DNA of 39,893 bases from a virus. The stretch is taken from IMG/VR virus record IMGVR_UViG_3300042337_000317, positions 1 through 39,893 of that record, one strand, 5' to 3'. The translations under genes and the position numbers were made by a program. This document shows positions 22,280-29,971 of the stretch, piece after piece. Within the stretch, counting starts at the first letter, position 1; the number at the start of each line of letters is the position of its first letter. Under the pieces are notes generated by a model that searched no databases, was not told the origin of the DNA, and saw nothing but the letters and a program-made list of their open reading frames with translations.

Positions 22280-22503
22280 CAGGCACCACCTCCGTCAAAG
22301 ATTTCTAGGATTTCGTCATCTACAAGCATAGCGCCGCAGTCAAGGCAGGTGTAGCAGTCCTTCTCGTATGCGCCGCCTATTGGCACCGTGGCTACGCCCA
22401 CCTTTCCGGCGTCGTCTCGATACAGCTCGTAGTAGTATTCGTCGTAGCCGCGTTCGTAGATGTCGCCTTCCTTACAGCGCGGGCACTTTATCGGCTCAGG
22501 CAT
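22279..22503 (-). CDS. 74-aa zinc-ribbon protein
   Basis: Starts at ATG 22503 in a TGATG overlap. CPRCKEGD near the start and CYTCLDCG in the centre form the two knuckles of a zinc ribbon, with YERGYDEYYYELYRD between. The C-terminus is acidic and ends FDGGGA. It is similar in layout to the 81-aa protein at 23963, so the two may be distant paralogues. Confidence 0.72.
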   Translation of the reverse strand: MPEPIKCPRCKEGDIYERGYDEYYYELYRDDAGKVGVATVPIGGAYEKDCYTCLDCGAMLVDDEILEIFDGGGA

Positions 22504-22694
22504 CAGCCTCCCCTCCAATAATGCTCGCCGCGCCGATGGAACCCTTCCACATCTTGCGGCTCGTCGCCGCCGACAAGGAACGGGCGCAGGTGTTCGGGGC
22601 ACTCTCCCTGGTCGCGCTCCAAGCTGCGCGCCAGATCAACCATTGCTTCCCACTCGCCATAGTATGCGGGGTGATCGAAGTCGAAGGTCGGCAT
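22503..22694 (-). CDS. 63-aa hypothetical protein
   Basis: ATG 22694 overlaps the previous stop (TAATG); the stop overlaps the next start. Aromatic and acidic (MPTFDFDHPAYYGEWEA), with a His-rich end. Unknown. Confidence 0.62.
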   Translation of the reverse strand: MPTFDFDHPAYYGEWEAMVDLARSLERDQGECPEHLRPFLVGGDEPQDVEGFHRRGEHYWRGG

Positions 22695-22909
22695 TAGGAC
22701 TGCTGCCTTTCCTTGACCTTCTCGATCTCGCTCAGCGCTGCCTCGAGATACGAGTAAGCGGAAGTAATATCATTCTCCGCGACCTTGACTCGAGTCGTAT
22801 CCCACTCGTCCTCGGAAAGCGTAGTATGCGCAAACGACGCTTCCTTTTCTGCGGCTCGGCACGCTGTCATCGCTACCCTCAGCGCACTCAACAGATCACT
22901 TGTTTCCAT
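22694..22909 (-). CDS. 71-aa helical protein
   Basis: ATG 22909 is preceded by the shared AAGGAGGTGGTGCGA leader; the frame is open to 22966, but that start has no ribosome site. All-helical and acidic (METSDLLSALRVAMTACRAA). Unknown. Confidence 0.66.
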   Translation of the reverse strand: METSDLLSALRVAMTACRAAEKEASFAHTTLSEDEWDTTRVKVAENDITSAYSYLEAALSEIEKVKERQQS

Positions 22910-22923
22910 TCGCACCACCTCCT
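22910..22923 (-). repeat. Start-associated repeat, copy 1 (aggaggtggtgcga)
   Basis: On the minus strand AGGAGGTGGTGCGA ends exactly one base before the ATG at 22909. The same 14 bases stand before the starts at 23970 and 24208, and shorter GGAGGTGGTG versions before 23553 and 22279. It is a reused translation-start cassette. Confidence 0.8.
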
Positions 22924-22937
22924 TGTTCGTTGTTGAC

Positions 22938-23165
22938 TTACAGGCTACCATCGTTGTCAAGTCCATCGCACCAGCAGACCAGCACGCCCCATTCGGCAGG
23001 GTCGGGACACTCGTAAGCGTTCTCGCTCCCGCAGTCCGGGCAGGCTCGCACCGCGTCCTCGAATACTTCCAGCATCGTGCCGTCCTTCGCCTTGTGCCAT
23101 CCCACTGTCGCGGGGCGGCGGGGTTCCAGCGGCTCGTCTGTCACAGTGTTTCTCCACTCAGTCAT
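22938..23165 (-). CDS. 75-aa Cys-containing protein, zinc-ribbon-like
   Basis: ATG 23165 overlaps the previous gene by 8 bases. CPDCGSENAYEC and VCWC supply four to five cysteines, in zinc-ribbon order. Unknown. Confidence 0.66.
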   Translation of the reverse strand: MTEWRNTVTDEPLEPRRPATVGWHKAKDGTMLEVFEDAVRACPDCGSENAYECPDPAEWGVLVCWCDGLDNDGSL

Positions 23166-23553
23166 CGCTGTCTCCGGTGTGAATGGTCAGGTGTCCGATC
23201 ACAATATCGCCGTCCTCGTAGCGCACCGTGAAGGGCCGGGGAAACTCGACCAATCGCATACCATACGGTTCGGAGATCTCTGCCTCCTCTGGCCGGACTA
23301 CCCCAATCATTCCAGCGTCGACCGGGTAGGTGTTGCCAGCATCGTCGGGATATACGCCGTCGCCCCCGTATGTGCCGGACGCGACGAACGCCATTCTTTC
23401 GTCGCCGTCAACCTCTGCCTCGAGCAGATCTCTCTTACGAAAGTCTGCCGACTCGAGTAGCTCTAGCCAGCTCGAGTCGAAGGCATAGCAAGGGTCGCCT
23501 ACCCAATACTTTCCAGCTTCCAACATTCTTGACTCTGTTTGTCCTCTATACAT
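23158..23553 (-). CDS. Hypothetical protein with GDPCY motif
   Basis: 131 residues from ATG 23553, with AGGAGG 8 nt upstream; two GTG codons nearer the ribosome site are less likely. GKYWVGDPCYAFDSSWLELL near the N-terminus is a motif seen in many phage proteins of unknown role. The rest is beta-rich (TYGGDGVYPDDAGNTYPVDA). Its tail overlaps the next gene. Confidence 0.68.
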   Translation of the reverse strand: MYRGQTESRMLEAGKYWVGDPCYAFDSSWLELLESADFRKRDLLEAEVDGDERMAFVASGTYGGDGVYPDDAGNTYPVDAGMIGVVRPEEAEISEPYGMRLVEFPRPFTVRYEDGDIVIGHLTIHTGDSDD

Positions 23554-23686
23554 CGTCACCACCTCCTGTCTCGTCGCCTACATATACCGCTGCGAGTCCG
23601 AGCACAATCGCAATCAAAGCTGTCTGCCACGCGCCCGCTGCGGCAAAGATTACTGCCCCGATAAATACCGCGATAGGATAGCTCAA
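23546..23686 (-). CDS. 46-aa membrane protein
   Basis: TTG 23686 overlaps the previous stop (TTGA). The product begins MSYPIAVFIGAVIFAAAGAW and continues with a second hydrophobic run (ALIAIVLGLAAVYVG), then an acidic tail. The tail codons hold the next gene's ribosome site and overlap its start by 8 bases. It fills a gap of about 120 bases that would otherwise be empty, on the same strand and with coupled ends. Confidence 0.68.
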   Translation of the reverse strand: MSYPIAVFIGAVIFAAAGAWQTALIAIVLGLAAVYVGDETGGGDDV

Positions 23687-23970
23687 GCCTTATCCATCGA
23701 GGCTAGCTCCTCGTGAGCGGCCTGTGCCTCGAGGCTTGCCCTCTCGACGCAGTAGCTTTCAGACCCCTTTGTGCCGTCCTCGACCTCGTACCTCGAGGGG
23801 ACATAGTTGCCCCAATAGTCGCGATAGCCTTCCTCGCCGAGCATACACTCGCCGAGCTCGATCATCTCCATCGCGTGCCTGCCGACGGAACCCTCGAGCT
23901 TCCACGCTGTCCCGCTGTTTATCAGCTCCTGCGTTTCCCTCACCTGCTCTGTGTACGCTGTTTCAGTCAC
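23683..23970 (-). CDS. Acidic hypothetical protein
   Basis: 95 residues from GTG 23970, directly behind the shared AGGAGGTGGTGCGA leader. Acidic, with GECMLGEEGYRDYWGNY in the centre and an Ala/Glu-rich helical end. Unknown. Confidence 0.66.
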   Translation of the reverse strand: MTETAYTEQVRETQELINSGTAWKLEGSVGRHAMEMIELGECMLGEEGYRDYWGNYVPSRYEVEDGTKGSESYCVERASLEAQAAHEELASMDKA

Positions 23971-24208
23971 TCGCACCACCTCCTCTTGCCTCGGCCTCAA
24001 CGATTATCTGCTGTATTTCGTGCGGTTTCAGAACAATCCCGCAAGACAAACATTCGATACCTTCACGCTCTGGCGTGCCGTCCCAATGCGGCTCGGCGAA
24101 AGTTAGACGACCGTCGTCTATCCCTTCCAGCTTACCCCAATCCTGCGTCACATAAGAACGGTAGATTTCGTTCCCTCCGCATTTCGGGCACCTCACATCT
24201 TTATTCAT
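23963..24208 (-). CDS. 81-aa zinc-ribbon protein
   Basis: ATG 24208 follows the third exact start cassette. CPKCGGNEIYRS and ECLSCGIVLK are the two knuckles of a zinc ribbon, with a long acidic loop between. The end ARGGGASD encodes part of the next ribosome site. Probably nucleic-acid-binding or protein-binding; unknown. Confidence 0.72.
   Translation of the reverse strand: MNKDVRCPKCGGNEIYRSYVTQDWGKLEGIDDGRLTFAEPHWDGTPEREGIECLSCGIVLKPHEIQQIIVEAEARGGGASD
23971..23984 (-). repeat. Start-associated repeat, copy 2
   Basis: Exact copy of the 14-base cassette before 22909, here in front of the GTG at 23970. Confidence 0.8.
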
Positions 24209-24527
24209 TCGCACCACCTCCTGTTTCGTTCTCGTACATTGTAGCCCGCTCGTCAAGCTCTCCGTTTAGCTCTGCGTCCACGCACGACTCGCACATCCAC
24301 TCAGGCACACTCGGCCGGACTAATCCAAATGCGTGCCAACTATCCCAGCCGCCGCAGTAGTCGCATCGGCCGACTTCGTTCGCAAACTTAGCCCGTTCGT
24401 CAAGCTCCGCTATCGGCAGGCCGGCCTCGTCGTGCGGGCAGTCTCGGCGATAGCAGCTCTCCGCCTCCTCTGGCGTGTCGTATTGCGACGCGCACCCTGA
24501 ACAGTCGTGATACTCGAGCCTAGCCAT
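24201..24527 (-). CDS. Cys-rich zinc-binding protein
   Basis: 108 residues from ATG 24527 (ATG 24536 is the alternative). Cysteine pairs occur in CSGCASQYD, SCYRRDC, CDYCGGWDSWH and CESCVDAEL, so it may hold two zinc sites. The C-terminus is acidic (MYENETGGGANE). Unknown. Confidence 0.68.
   Translation of the reverse strand: MARLEYHDCSGCASQYDTPEEAESCYRRDCPHDEAGLPIAELDERAKFANEVGRCDYCGGWDSWHAFGLVRPSVPEWMCESCVDAELNGELDERATMYENETGGGANE
24209..24222 (-). repeat. Start-associated repeat, copy 3
   Basis: Exact copy of the 14-base cassette, directly before the ATG at 24208. Confidence 0.8.
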
Positions 24528-24915
24528 ACAGCACATCTCCCAGCAGCCCGGCCTGCGCGATACAGTCGGCAGCGGTCGCGTCGATCATTCCAGGGTCGCT
24601 GGTCACGCCTTGCCATATCCAGCCTCGAATGGTCGTGTTCAGCTCGACGGAACCGTTCAGTATCCGCTCGAGCCCCAGCGCTACCGCGTCGAGAGTCAGC
24701 CGCAGCACCTCGGACTCGTCCTCGTTCTGATCGTCGGTTAGCTCGGCCCAAACCGTCGCGGGGTCGTCCGGGAAACCGCCGGTCGAGTAGTCCTCGACCG
24801 TGGCCCAATAGTTGATACCTCCCTCGACAGCGGTCACGATAATCCCCGCCAGCAGCTCCTCCGTCAGCTCGATCTCGATATTCAGATCTCGAGTATTCAT
24901 TGTTCGTGTCGTCAT
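24520..24915 (-). CDS. Conserved-type phage hypothetical protein
   Basis: 131 residues; GGAGAGGAGG lies before the ATG at 24915. LTEELLAGIIVTAVEGGINY followed by WATVEDY is a pattern I recall from many actinophage accessory proteins of unknown role. Mostly helical and acidic. Confidence 0.68.
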   Translation of the reverse strand: MTTRTMNTRDLNIEIELTEELLAGIIVTAVEGGINYWATVEDYSTGGFPDDPATVWAELTDDQNEDESEVLRLTLDAVALGLERILNGSVELNTTIRGWIWQGVTSDPGMIDATAADCIAQAGLLGDVLYG

Positions 24916-25200
24916 CTAGTCCTCCTCTCCCAAGCCAAACTCGGCTCGGCCGTGTTTCCTCTCGTCGTAGCAGTGCTCGTGATAGTTGTAGGGAACGCTC
25001 GTCATACCATCGCCGCAGCGCACCTCGCAGTCGACCGGGATACCGCCGCCGCACTCGTCGCAGTCGTAGCCTGCGCACATCTCGCAGAGGTATCCGTCGT
25101 TCGTCGGCACTCGATTTATCCCAACGAGGAGCTTAGTCCCGGGCAGCACTCCGGCGGTTCCCCGGCCGCACTCGAGGCAAGGGTCGACAGCGGCCGTCAT
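24916..25200 (-). CDS. Cys-rich protein, LIM/RING-like spacing
   Basis: 94 residues from ATG 25200, which overlaps the previous stop (ATGA). CLECGRG, CEMCAGYDCDECGGG, VDCEVRCGDG and EHCYDE give about nine Cys plus His, spaced as in a two-zinc domain. It may mediate protein contact. Unknown. Confidence 0.7.
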   Translation of the reverse strand: MTAAVDPCLECGRGTAGVLPGTKLLVGINRVPTNDGYLCEMCAGYDCDECGGGIPVDCEVRCGDGMTSVPYNYHEHCYDERKHGRAEFGLGEED

Positions 25201-25409
25201 TCCCAGACCCCCTCGAGCTCGATAGCTCCGCAGCTCGCGCACATATAGGCCCCGACCGTCTCTCGATAGAACCCCTGCGGCTGCTCGCAAGCTCCGCAGG
25301 TTAGGCCCTCCTCGAGTCCGGTCGAGACTACCGCCTCAGCCCTCGAGCTCGAGCACCCGCTCAGCATAACCTCGTCGGCAGCGTCGAGTGTTTCGTAGGG
25401 ATTAGCCAT
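25197..25409 (-). CDS. 70-aa protein with C-terminal zinc ribbon
   Basis: ATG 25409 overlaps the previous stop (TAATG). The N-terminal half is acidic and helical; the C-terminal half has CGACEQPQGF and MCASCGAIEL, a zinc ribbon. Unknown. Confidence 0.68.
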   Translation of the reverse strand: MANPYETLDAADEVMLSGCSSSRAEAVVSTGLEEGLTCGACEQPQGFYRETVGAYMCASCGAIELEGVWE

Positions 25410-25582
25410 TAGCGCACCCCTGCCCGGTCGCAGCTCGGGGGAGCGGTCGCAATAGCTCCCAGCGGCGGCGAGGCACAGCTCCAAGTCGCCCCGGTCATAG
25501 CGTTGACCAGCAGCAGCGCAGCAGCGAGCCAAACCGCCGCGGTCGCAAATGCGAGCCCGACTAGCTTAGCTCGAGTAGTCAC
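25409..25582 (-). CDS. 57-aa membrane or secreted protein
   Basis: GTG 25582 overlaps the previous stop (GTGA), and the stop overlaps the next start (TAATG). The N-terminus MTTRAKLVGLAFATAAVWLA is a typical signal anchor and continues hydrophobic for ten more residues; the tail has two Cys. It fills the gap between two coupled genes with both ends locked. Confidence 0.72.
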   Translation of the reverse strand: MTTRAKLVGLAFATAAVWLAAALLLVNAMTGATWSCASPPLGAIATAPPSCDRAGVR

Positions 25583-25917
25583 GCTCTCACCTCCTCGAGC
25601 GCATAAGTCGCGACAGAATAGGCGAGGTCATACAGGAGCGCAGTCGCGGTGCTAGCAATCGAGCCGTAAGTCGAGGCCTGCGGCTCCACGCACAGCAAGT
25701 CCAGACAGGACGACGCCAGCTCGACGGCCGCTAGCGTCGCAATCGGAACGGCACTATCGGCGAGCTCGGCCGCGACTAGCTCGAGATCCCGGTCGTCGTC
25801 TTTTAGCTCGACCACCTCCTCGACGATCTCCTCGGCCCAATCGCACAACCGCCAAGAATAGAACCCGGCCGCCTCGAGCGCTGCGGCCGCTATCTCTGCT
25901 GCGGTGCGGTCAGTCAT
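25579..25917 (-). CDS. Helical hypothetical protein
   Basis: 112 residues from ATG 25917, in an ATGA overlap. Ala/Glu/Leu-rich helices (WAEEIVEEVVELKDDDRDLE) with hydrophobic segments but no clear TM. Unknown. Confidence 0.65.
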   Translation of the reverse strand: MTDRTAAEIAAAALEAAGFYSWRLCDWAEEIVEEVVELKDDDRDLELVAAELADSAVPIATLAAVELASSCLDLLCVEPQASTYGSIASTATALLYDLAYSVATYALEEVRA

Positions 25918-26042
25918 CGACCCGCCTCCGCAACTCGCGCGACCTTCCAGCCAGCTCGCTCGGCTCGATACCTCGCAACATCGGGGTCGGGAGCGGTCAC
26001 TATCGCCCGGGCCCCGTTTCGCATCGTCAGCTCGTATCTCAT
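25914..26042 (-). CDS. 42-aa basic protein
   Basis: ATG 26042 has AGGAGG 8 nt upstream, and the stop overlaps the next start (ATGA). The product begins MRYELTMRNGARAIVTAPD and ends basic (ERAGWKVARVAEAGR). Unknown. Confidence 0.7.
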   Translation of the reverse strand: MRYELTMRNGARAIVTAPDPDVARYRAERAGWKVARVAEAGR

Positions 26043-26080
26043 AATCGCTGCCTCCTCTCGGTTTCGTTTCTGCGGTGTGT

Positions 26081-26350
26081 TCATTCTACCCCTTCCGTCA
26101 AGGCCACGAGCCCGGCTCCAAAGTCCTCGCTCTCGAGCGTGACTCGAGCCGCGGCCGTCCTCGAGTAGCCTCGAGGCTCGAGGTCACGCTGCCCCTGTGC
26201 TGCGGCCCAATACTCCGCAAGAAACTCCGCCAGAACCGCAGCGGGTCGCTCGGAGGCTAGGGCCTCCATCAGCAGGAGCCGGGCGATGCCGCGGCCGTAT
26301 ATCTCCGTCAGCTCGACCAGCTCCTCGACTCCGGGGATAGCTCGGTTCAT
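26081..26350 (-). CDS. Helical hypothetical protein
   Basis: 89 residues; it overlaps the previous gene by four bases. Ala/Glu/Leu-rich helix (GVEELVELTEIYGRGIARLL). It lies at the left edge of the CTCGAG-rich island, which biases its composition. Unknown. Confidence 0.62.
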   Translation of the reverse strand: MNRAIPGVEELVELTEIYGRGIARLLLMEALASERPAAVLAEFLAEYWAAAQGQRDLEPRGYSRTAAARVTLESEDFGAGLVALTEGVE

Positions 26351-26574
26351 CGAGCGGCCCTCCTCGAGTAGCCTAGCGTCCGGGCAGCCCCGGCGATATA
26401 AGTCGCTGCCGCCATATCTCCCGAGATAGCTGCGGCTCGAGCTTTCATCGCGGCTCGGCCTGCCTCTCCTGTCGAGATAGCTCCTCGAGCGTGCCTTGCG
26501 AGCCTAGCTCTCGAGCTCGGCTCGAGCTTAGCTCCTATGCGAGCCCAGCGGTTTAGGTGGTCGGTGTCGATCAT
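26347..26574 (-). CDS. 75-aa basic helical protein
   Basis: ATG 26574 overlaps the previous stop by four bases. Arg/Ala-rich (SSRARLARHARGAISTGEAG), with a predicted helical hairpin. Could bind nucleic acid; unknown. Confidence 0.6.
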   Translation of the reverse strand: MIDTDHLNRWARIGAKLEPSSRARLARHARGAISTGEAGRAAMKARAAAISGDMAAATYIAGAARTLGYSRRAAR

Positions 26575-27209
26575 ATGATCGCCTCCTCTCTGTTAGGCGA
26601 GCCGCTATAGCTCGCGATTGTGAACTCTTTCGGGTCGGCGGGTTTATCTCCTCGCACTGCGAGCCAGATAATCGCCTGTAGCTCCCGAGGCCTCTCGTCG
26701 CAATATCTCGCAGCGAGCCGATAGCTCGCCTCGAGCTCGAGGTAGCGTCGGCCCTCCGGCGAGCGTCGCTTACAGCCCTCAGCCGCGAGCGCTGCCCAGA
26801 CATCGACCGTGACCGCCTCTCGATCTCCGAGCAGCGCTCGATAGAAACTCCTCACTTTAGGGCCCCCGAGAACCTCGAGCGGCTCAGCTCCGGCCGATAT
26901 CTCCCAAGCTTTGCGGCGGTTAGCTCCGAAAGCGACCCGCGGCGGCTCGAGATCTCCTCGAGCTGCGGCGAGCGCAAGTCTCGACGCTTGCGCAAGGTTG
27001 ACCGTCCAATGCTGGCGAGGGCTCAGCGCTGCGATTATTCCGGCCGCAGCCTCGAGGCCCAGCCCAGCAGCCCCGGCCAGCCGCTCGACCTCGAGCTCGG
27101 CGGCCGGATACCAGCGGCGACCCGCCTCTCGTATCGGCTCGCTCGTCGAGTCGTAAAGCTCGACGACTCGAGCGACCTGCTCCGGCGAGTGTCCCGGGGG
27201 CCTCGTCAT
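26571..27209 (-). CDS. DUF7178-like phage protein
   Basis: 212 residues from ATG 27209 (ATGA overlap; ATG 27221 is the alternative). The order GRRWYPAAELEVERLA, GIIAALSPRQHWTVNL, RRKAWEISAG and GGPKVRSFYRALLGD, then VTVDVWAA, matches my memory of the DUF7178 family. The layout resembles helix-hairpin-helix DNA glycosylases (an inference about fold). It is the best-defined protein inside the CTCGAG island and suggests that island genes are functional. Confidence 0.7.
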   Translation of the reverse strand: MTRPPGHSPEQVARVVELYDSTSEPIREAGRRWYPAAELEVERLAGAAGLGLEAAAGIIAALSPRQHWTVNLAQASRLALAAARGDLEPPRVAFGANRRKAWEISAGAEPLEVLGGPKVRSFYRALLGDREAVTVDVWAALAAEGCKRRSPEGRRYLELEASYRLAARYCDERPRELQAIIWLAVRGDKPADPKEFTIASYSGSPNREEAII

Positions 27210-27565
27210 CGACTCCGCCATTCCTCGGAGCGATACTCGCTCCCGGCCCAGATCTCGACCTGTATGGCCTCGCAGCCATTGGCCCAGCCAGCTCGAGCCG
27301 CGGCCGCCAGCGGCTCGGCGAGCTGCTCGAGGTCAGCTCCGACCATCGAGAACACGGCCGAGAACTCGCGACCACCGCGCCAGCCTCCTCGAGCGCTGGT
27401 CAGTGTGTAGCCTCCGCCAGCCTCGAGGATAGCCTCGACGATAGCTCGGCGAGCTCGCCTCAGCTCGAGGCGCCGCGGCTGTCCGATAGTTAGCTCGACC
27501 CGGGCAGCTCCCGACCAGCTCGACCGGCCGGTCGGAGGCCAGCTCGACAGCAGCTCGGCCGCCAT
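27206..27565 (-). CDS. Hypothetical protein
   Basis: 119 residues from ATG 27565, in a TAATG overlap with AGGAGG upstream. It has a beta-alpha pattern: ARVELTIGQPRRLELRRARR, then REFSAVFSMVGADLEQLAEP. Unknown. Confidence 0.65.
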   Translation of the reverse strand: MAAELLSSWPPTGRSSWSGAARVELTIGQPRRLELRRARRAIVEAILEAGGGYTLTSARGGWRGGREFSAVFSMVGADLEQLAEPLAAAARAGWANGCEAIQVEIWAGSEYRSEEWRSR

Positions 27566-28167
27566 TAGCTCGACCTCCTCTCGACAGCCTCTCGCGTAAG
27601 CTGCTCGGCCCTCGCAGTGAGCCGGGCAGCTCGAGCCGCAGCCTCTCGAGCTCGACGCTCGACCAGCTCGACCAGCTCGTCGAGCTCGGCGACTCGCTCC
27701 GGGTCGCCTCCGCAGCAATCGCACAGCGTCGAGCGGAACTCCGAGCTCGCGTCGCTTCTTAGCTCCTCAGCTCGACGCTTCAGCGCAACCGCGGCTCGAG
27801 TGAACCGCTCCGCGGATAGCTCGAGCTCCCGGGCCTCGATAGCTCGAGACTCGAACTCGCTCGCGACCCGATAGCTCGACCTCCGCAGCTCGCCTATAGC
27901 TCCGGCGAGCTCGCTGGCCTCGCTCGAGGAGATAGCTCGCCTTCCCACTCGAGCTATCTCTCGGAGAAAGTCGGCGAGCTTAGCGGCTGCGATAGCTCGC
28001 TCGAATAGCTCGAGCTCGCCAGCTGCTCGAGATAGCTCCGCAACCTCTCGGAGCCTCCGGGCAGATAGCTCGAGCTCGAGCCTCGAGTCAGCATCTGCTG
28101 CGAGCCCGGCCGCGGTAGCGGCTCGCCAGCGCAGCGCTTCCGGCGTGTTTAGCTCGCGGCTCGTCAT
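27565..28167 (-). CDS. Long coiled-coil protein with CxCC motif
   Basis: 200 residues from ATG 28167 (ATGA overlap); the frame is open to 28455, but that part lies inside the upstream gene. Almost all helical with heptads (LELELSARRLREVAELSRAA); LCDCCGGDPERV is near residue 150. Rich in Glu, Arg, Ala, Ser and Leu because of the CTCGAG/AGCTCG words. Unknown; possibly a scaffold or inhibitor. Confidence 0.62.
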   Translation of the reverse strand: MTSRELNTPEALRWRAATAAGLAADADSRLELELSARRLREVAELSRAAGELELFERAIAAAKLADFLREIARVGRRAISSSEASELAGAIGELRRSSYRVASEFESRAIEARELELSAERFTRAAVALKRRAEELRSDASSEFRSTLCDCCGGDPERVAELDELVELVERRAREAAARAARLTARAEQLTREAVERRSS

Positions 28168-28640
28168 CGAGTCACCGCCTCGACCGGGGCCAGCGTCGAC
28201 AGCTCTCGCACCCAGATCGGCGGCCGTCGAGTCCCGGGCAGGTTCTCGAGGCCAGCTCGAGCTAGCTCCGCTGCGACCCGCTCGGCAGCCCGGGCAAACT
28301 CTCGGCCCATCACCGAGGCAGCCGACTCGCTCGGCAGCTTCCCGGCCCTTTCCTCGAGCTCTCTCGAGGTCGCCAGCTCGAGGATTGCGGCAGCGAGGAG
28401 CCCAATGCCCCCAGCCTTCTCGAGCCGCACTCGCTCGACCGGGTGTCCCTTCCACTCGAGCCCTTCCGCAGCCGCCTCGACCAGCCCAGCAGCTCGACCA
28501 GCCGGATAGCGGCTCCGCTCGAGCTGCTGTCGAGCAGCCCTAACCGAGTCCTCGGCAGCAGCCTCGTCGTCATTGACCAGCTCTCGAGCCGCTATCCGCA
28601 GCAGCTCGGCAGCCATTCTTTCGTGACTCGTCGTGTTCAT
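28164..28640 (-). CDS. Helical hypothetical protein
   Basis: 158 residues from ATG 28640, with AGGAGGG upstream. Ala/Glu/Arg-rich helices (GRAAGLVEAAAEGLEWKGHP). Ends with PIWVRELSTLAPVEAVTR. Unknown. Confidence 0.64.
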   Translation of the reverse strand: MNTTSHERMAAELLRIAARELVNDDEAAAEDSVRAARQQLERSRYPAGRAAGLVEAAAEGLEWKGHPVERVRLEKAGGIGLLAAAILELATSRELEERAGKLPSESAASVMGREFARAAERVAAELARAGLENLPGTRRPPIWVRELSTLAPVEAVTR

Positions 28641-28927
28641 TGTTCTGCCCTCCTGTCTGCCGCCAGCTCCGCCAGCGGCTCGTCGTTATCACAGTCCCGG
28701 CCCAACTCAGCCCGAGCCCGGGCCCAACTTGCCTCACGCTCGAGGCGCCGAGCTCGAGCTGCCTCCCGGATACCAGCTCGAGCTCGACCAGCTCGAGCCC
28801 GGGCCCGGTCGCGACCCGCTCGAGCTGCGAGCCGGGAGCTCGAGGCCCCCAGCTCGTCGACCAGCTCGAGCAGTTCGTCCGCCTCGACCTCGAGCTCGAC
28901 CAGCCTCCGCTCGACCCGGGGCCTCAC
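28637..28927 (-). CDS. Low-complexity charged helical protein
   Basis: 96 residues from GTG 28927 (GTGA overlap). One gene shows the CTCGAG/AGCTCG words in several frames: LE/EL runs near residue 12-25, SSS at 29, then RARARAG repeats near 43. The acidic N-terminal and basic central helices may form a hairpin. Unknown. Confidence 0.6.
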   Translation of the reverse strand: MRPRVERRLVELEVEADELLELVDELGASSSRLAARAGRDRARARAGRARAGIREAARARRLEREASWARARAELGRDCDNDEPLAELAADRRAEQ

Positions 28928-29295
28928 TTGCCAGCCCTCCTGGACTCGATTGCTCGAGCCACCTGGTCGGCTCGAGCTCGCAGCTCTCGAGCTGTCTCCG
29001 CATCGCTCGAGCGCCCGGCGACTATCGCACTCGAGCGGAGCTCGAGCTCGAGCTGCTCGAGCTGCTCGAGGTCGAGCAGGTGATCGAGGTCGCTGTCGAC
29101 CCGACCCTCGAGCTCGAGAGTCTGCTCGACCACGAGCTCGAGCTGCTGCCGCTCGACCCTATCCGCTAGGGCTCGCAGCTCCCGAGCACTCGAGCGGAGG
29201 TCGGCAGCGCACTCGCTGCCGACCTCTCCCTCGAGCCCGGAGGCCAGCGCCTCGGCGAGCTCCGCCGCGGCTCGGTTGCTCTCCGGGGTCGCCAT
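28924..29295 (-). CDS. Low-complexity coiled-coil protein
   Basis: 123 residues from ATG 29295 (TGATG overlap). The centre is a Leu/Glu coiled coil (LLDLEQLEQLELELRSS) coded by near-tandem CTCGAG words at 29041-29130. Unknown. Confidence 0.6.
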   Translation of the reverse strand: MATPESNRAAAELAEALASGLEGEVGSECAADLRSSARELRALADRVERQQLELVVEQTLELEGRVDSDLDHLLDLEQLEQLELELRSSAIVAGRSSDAETARELRARADQVARAIESRRAGK

Positions 29296-29726
29296 CAGTC
29301 GACCACCTCCTCGAGCTGGTCTAGGGCTCGAGCCTCGGCTGCCTCGACTCGAGTCCTGCCGACTCGCTCGACCTCCTCGGCGATCCGCTTCCGCCACTCG
29401 GCCGCGGAGATCTTGCTGCTGTTCGTGCGGAGCCCGGCTCGAGCCTCGACCTCCTCGACCGGAATGTTCCACCAGCGGGAGCCGAACTCCTGCCCGGTCA
29501 CGAACCCGAGCTGAGCCAGCCGCTCCGCCAGCTCGCCAGCACTCGCTCGAGTGATCGAGGGAACGCCGACCATCATCGTCGACCAGATCAGCCGCTCCGT
29601 GATAGGCCAAGCCTCCTCAGTGGTCAGCCGCTCCCAGCGCTGCTGTCCCTCCTCGGTTGCTCCGAGCTTCTGCCCGGTCGAGCGACCCTCGCCGTCAATT
29701 TCGTAAAACTGCCAATCGAGCGACAT
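29295..29726 (-). CDS. Hypothetical protein
   Basis: 143 residues from ATG 29726 (TAATG overlap). It is less repetitive than its neighbours: MSLDWQFYEIDGEGRST, then ITERLIWSTMMVGVPSITRA and GQEFGSRWWNIPVEEVE. A globular fold is likely. Unknown. Confidence 0.68.
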   Translation of the reverse strand: MSLDWQFYEIDGEGRSTGQKLGATEEGQQRWERLTTEEAWPITERLIWSTMMVGVPSITRASAGELAERLAQLGFVTGQEFGSRWWNIPVEEVEARAGLRTNSSKISAAEWRKRIAEEVERVGRTRVEAAEARALDQLEEVVD

Positions 29727-29971
29727 TAGGCCACCGCCTCGAGCCGGGCGTCGACCATCAGGTCACCTGCTCGACGAAAGTCTCGAGCGTGCTCTCGAGC
29801 CTCCGCCGCGAGTCGAGTCAACCGCTCCCGACTGCCCGAGCCCTCCGGGTGGTCGAGCGCCTGCTGCTCGAGGCTCCCGGCGAGGTTATCCTCGCGTGCT
29901 GCTTGACAGTAGGCAGCGAGCTGAACTAGCCTCGCTGTCTCCTGCTCGATCTTGACTATTCCTATTTCCAT
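29726..29971 (-). CDS. 81-aa helical protein, first gene of the small-gene operon
   Basis: ATG 29971 follows AAGGTGACACG. Helical and charged (EQETARLVQLAAYCQAARED). It is the most upstream gene of the leftward run after the 420-bp noncoding region. Unknown. Confidence 0.65.
   Translation of the reverse strand: MEIGIVKIEQETARLVQLAAYCQAAREDNLAGSLEQQALDHPEGSGSRERLTRLAAEAREHARDFRRAGDLMVDARLEAVA

Noticed and set aside
28443-29324. Long rightward open frame (293 codons) in the CTCGAG island, with several others beside it
   Set aside because: It is opposite to well-coupled leftward genes with ribosome sites. GC-rich CTCGAG/AGCTCG words make few stops in any frame, and the protein is low-complexity in Ser, Arg and Ala.
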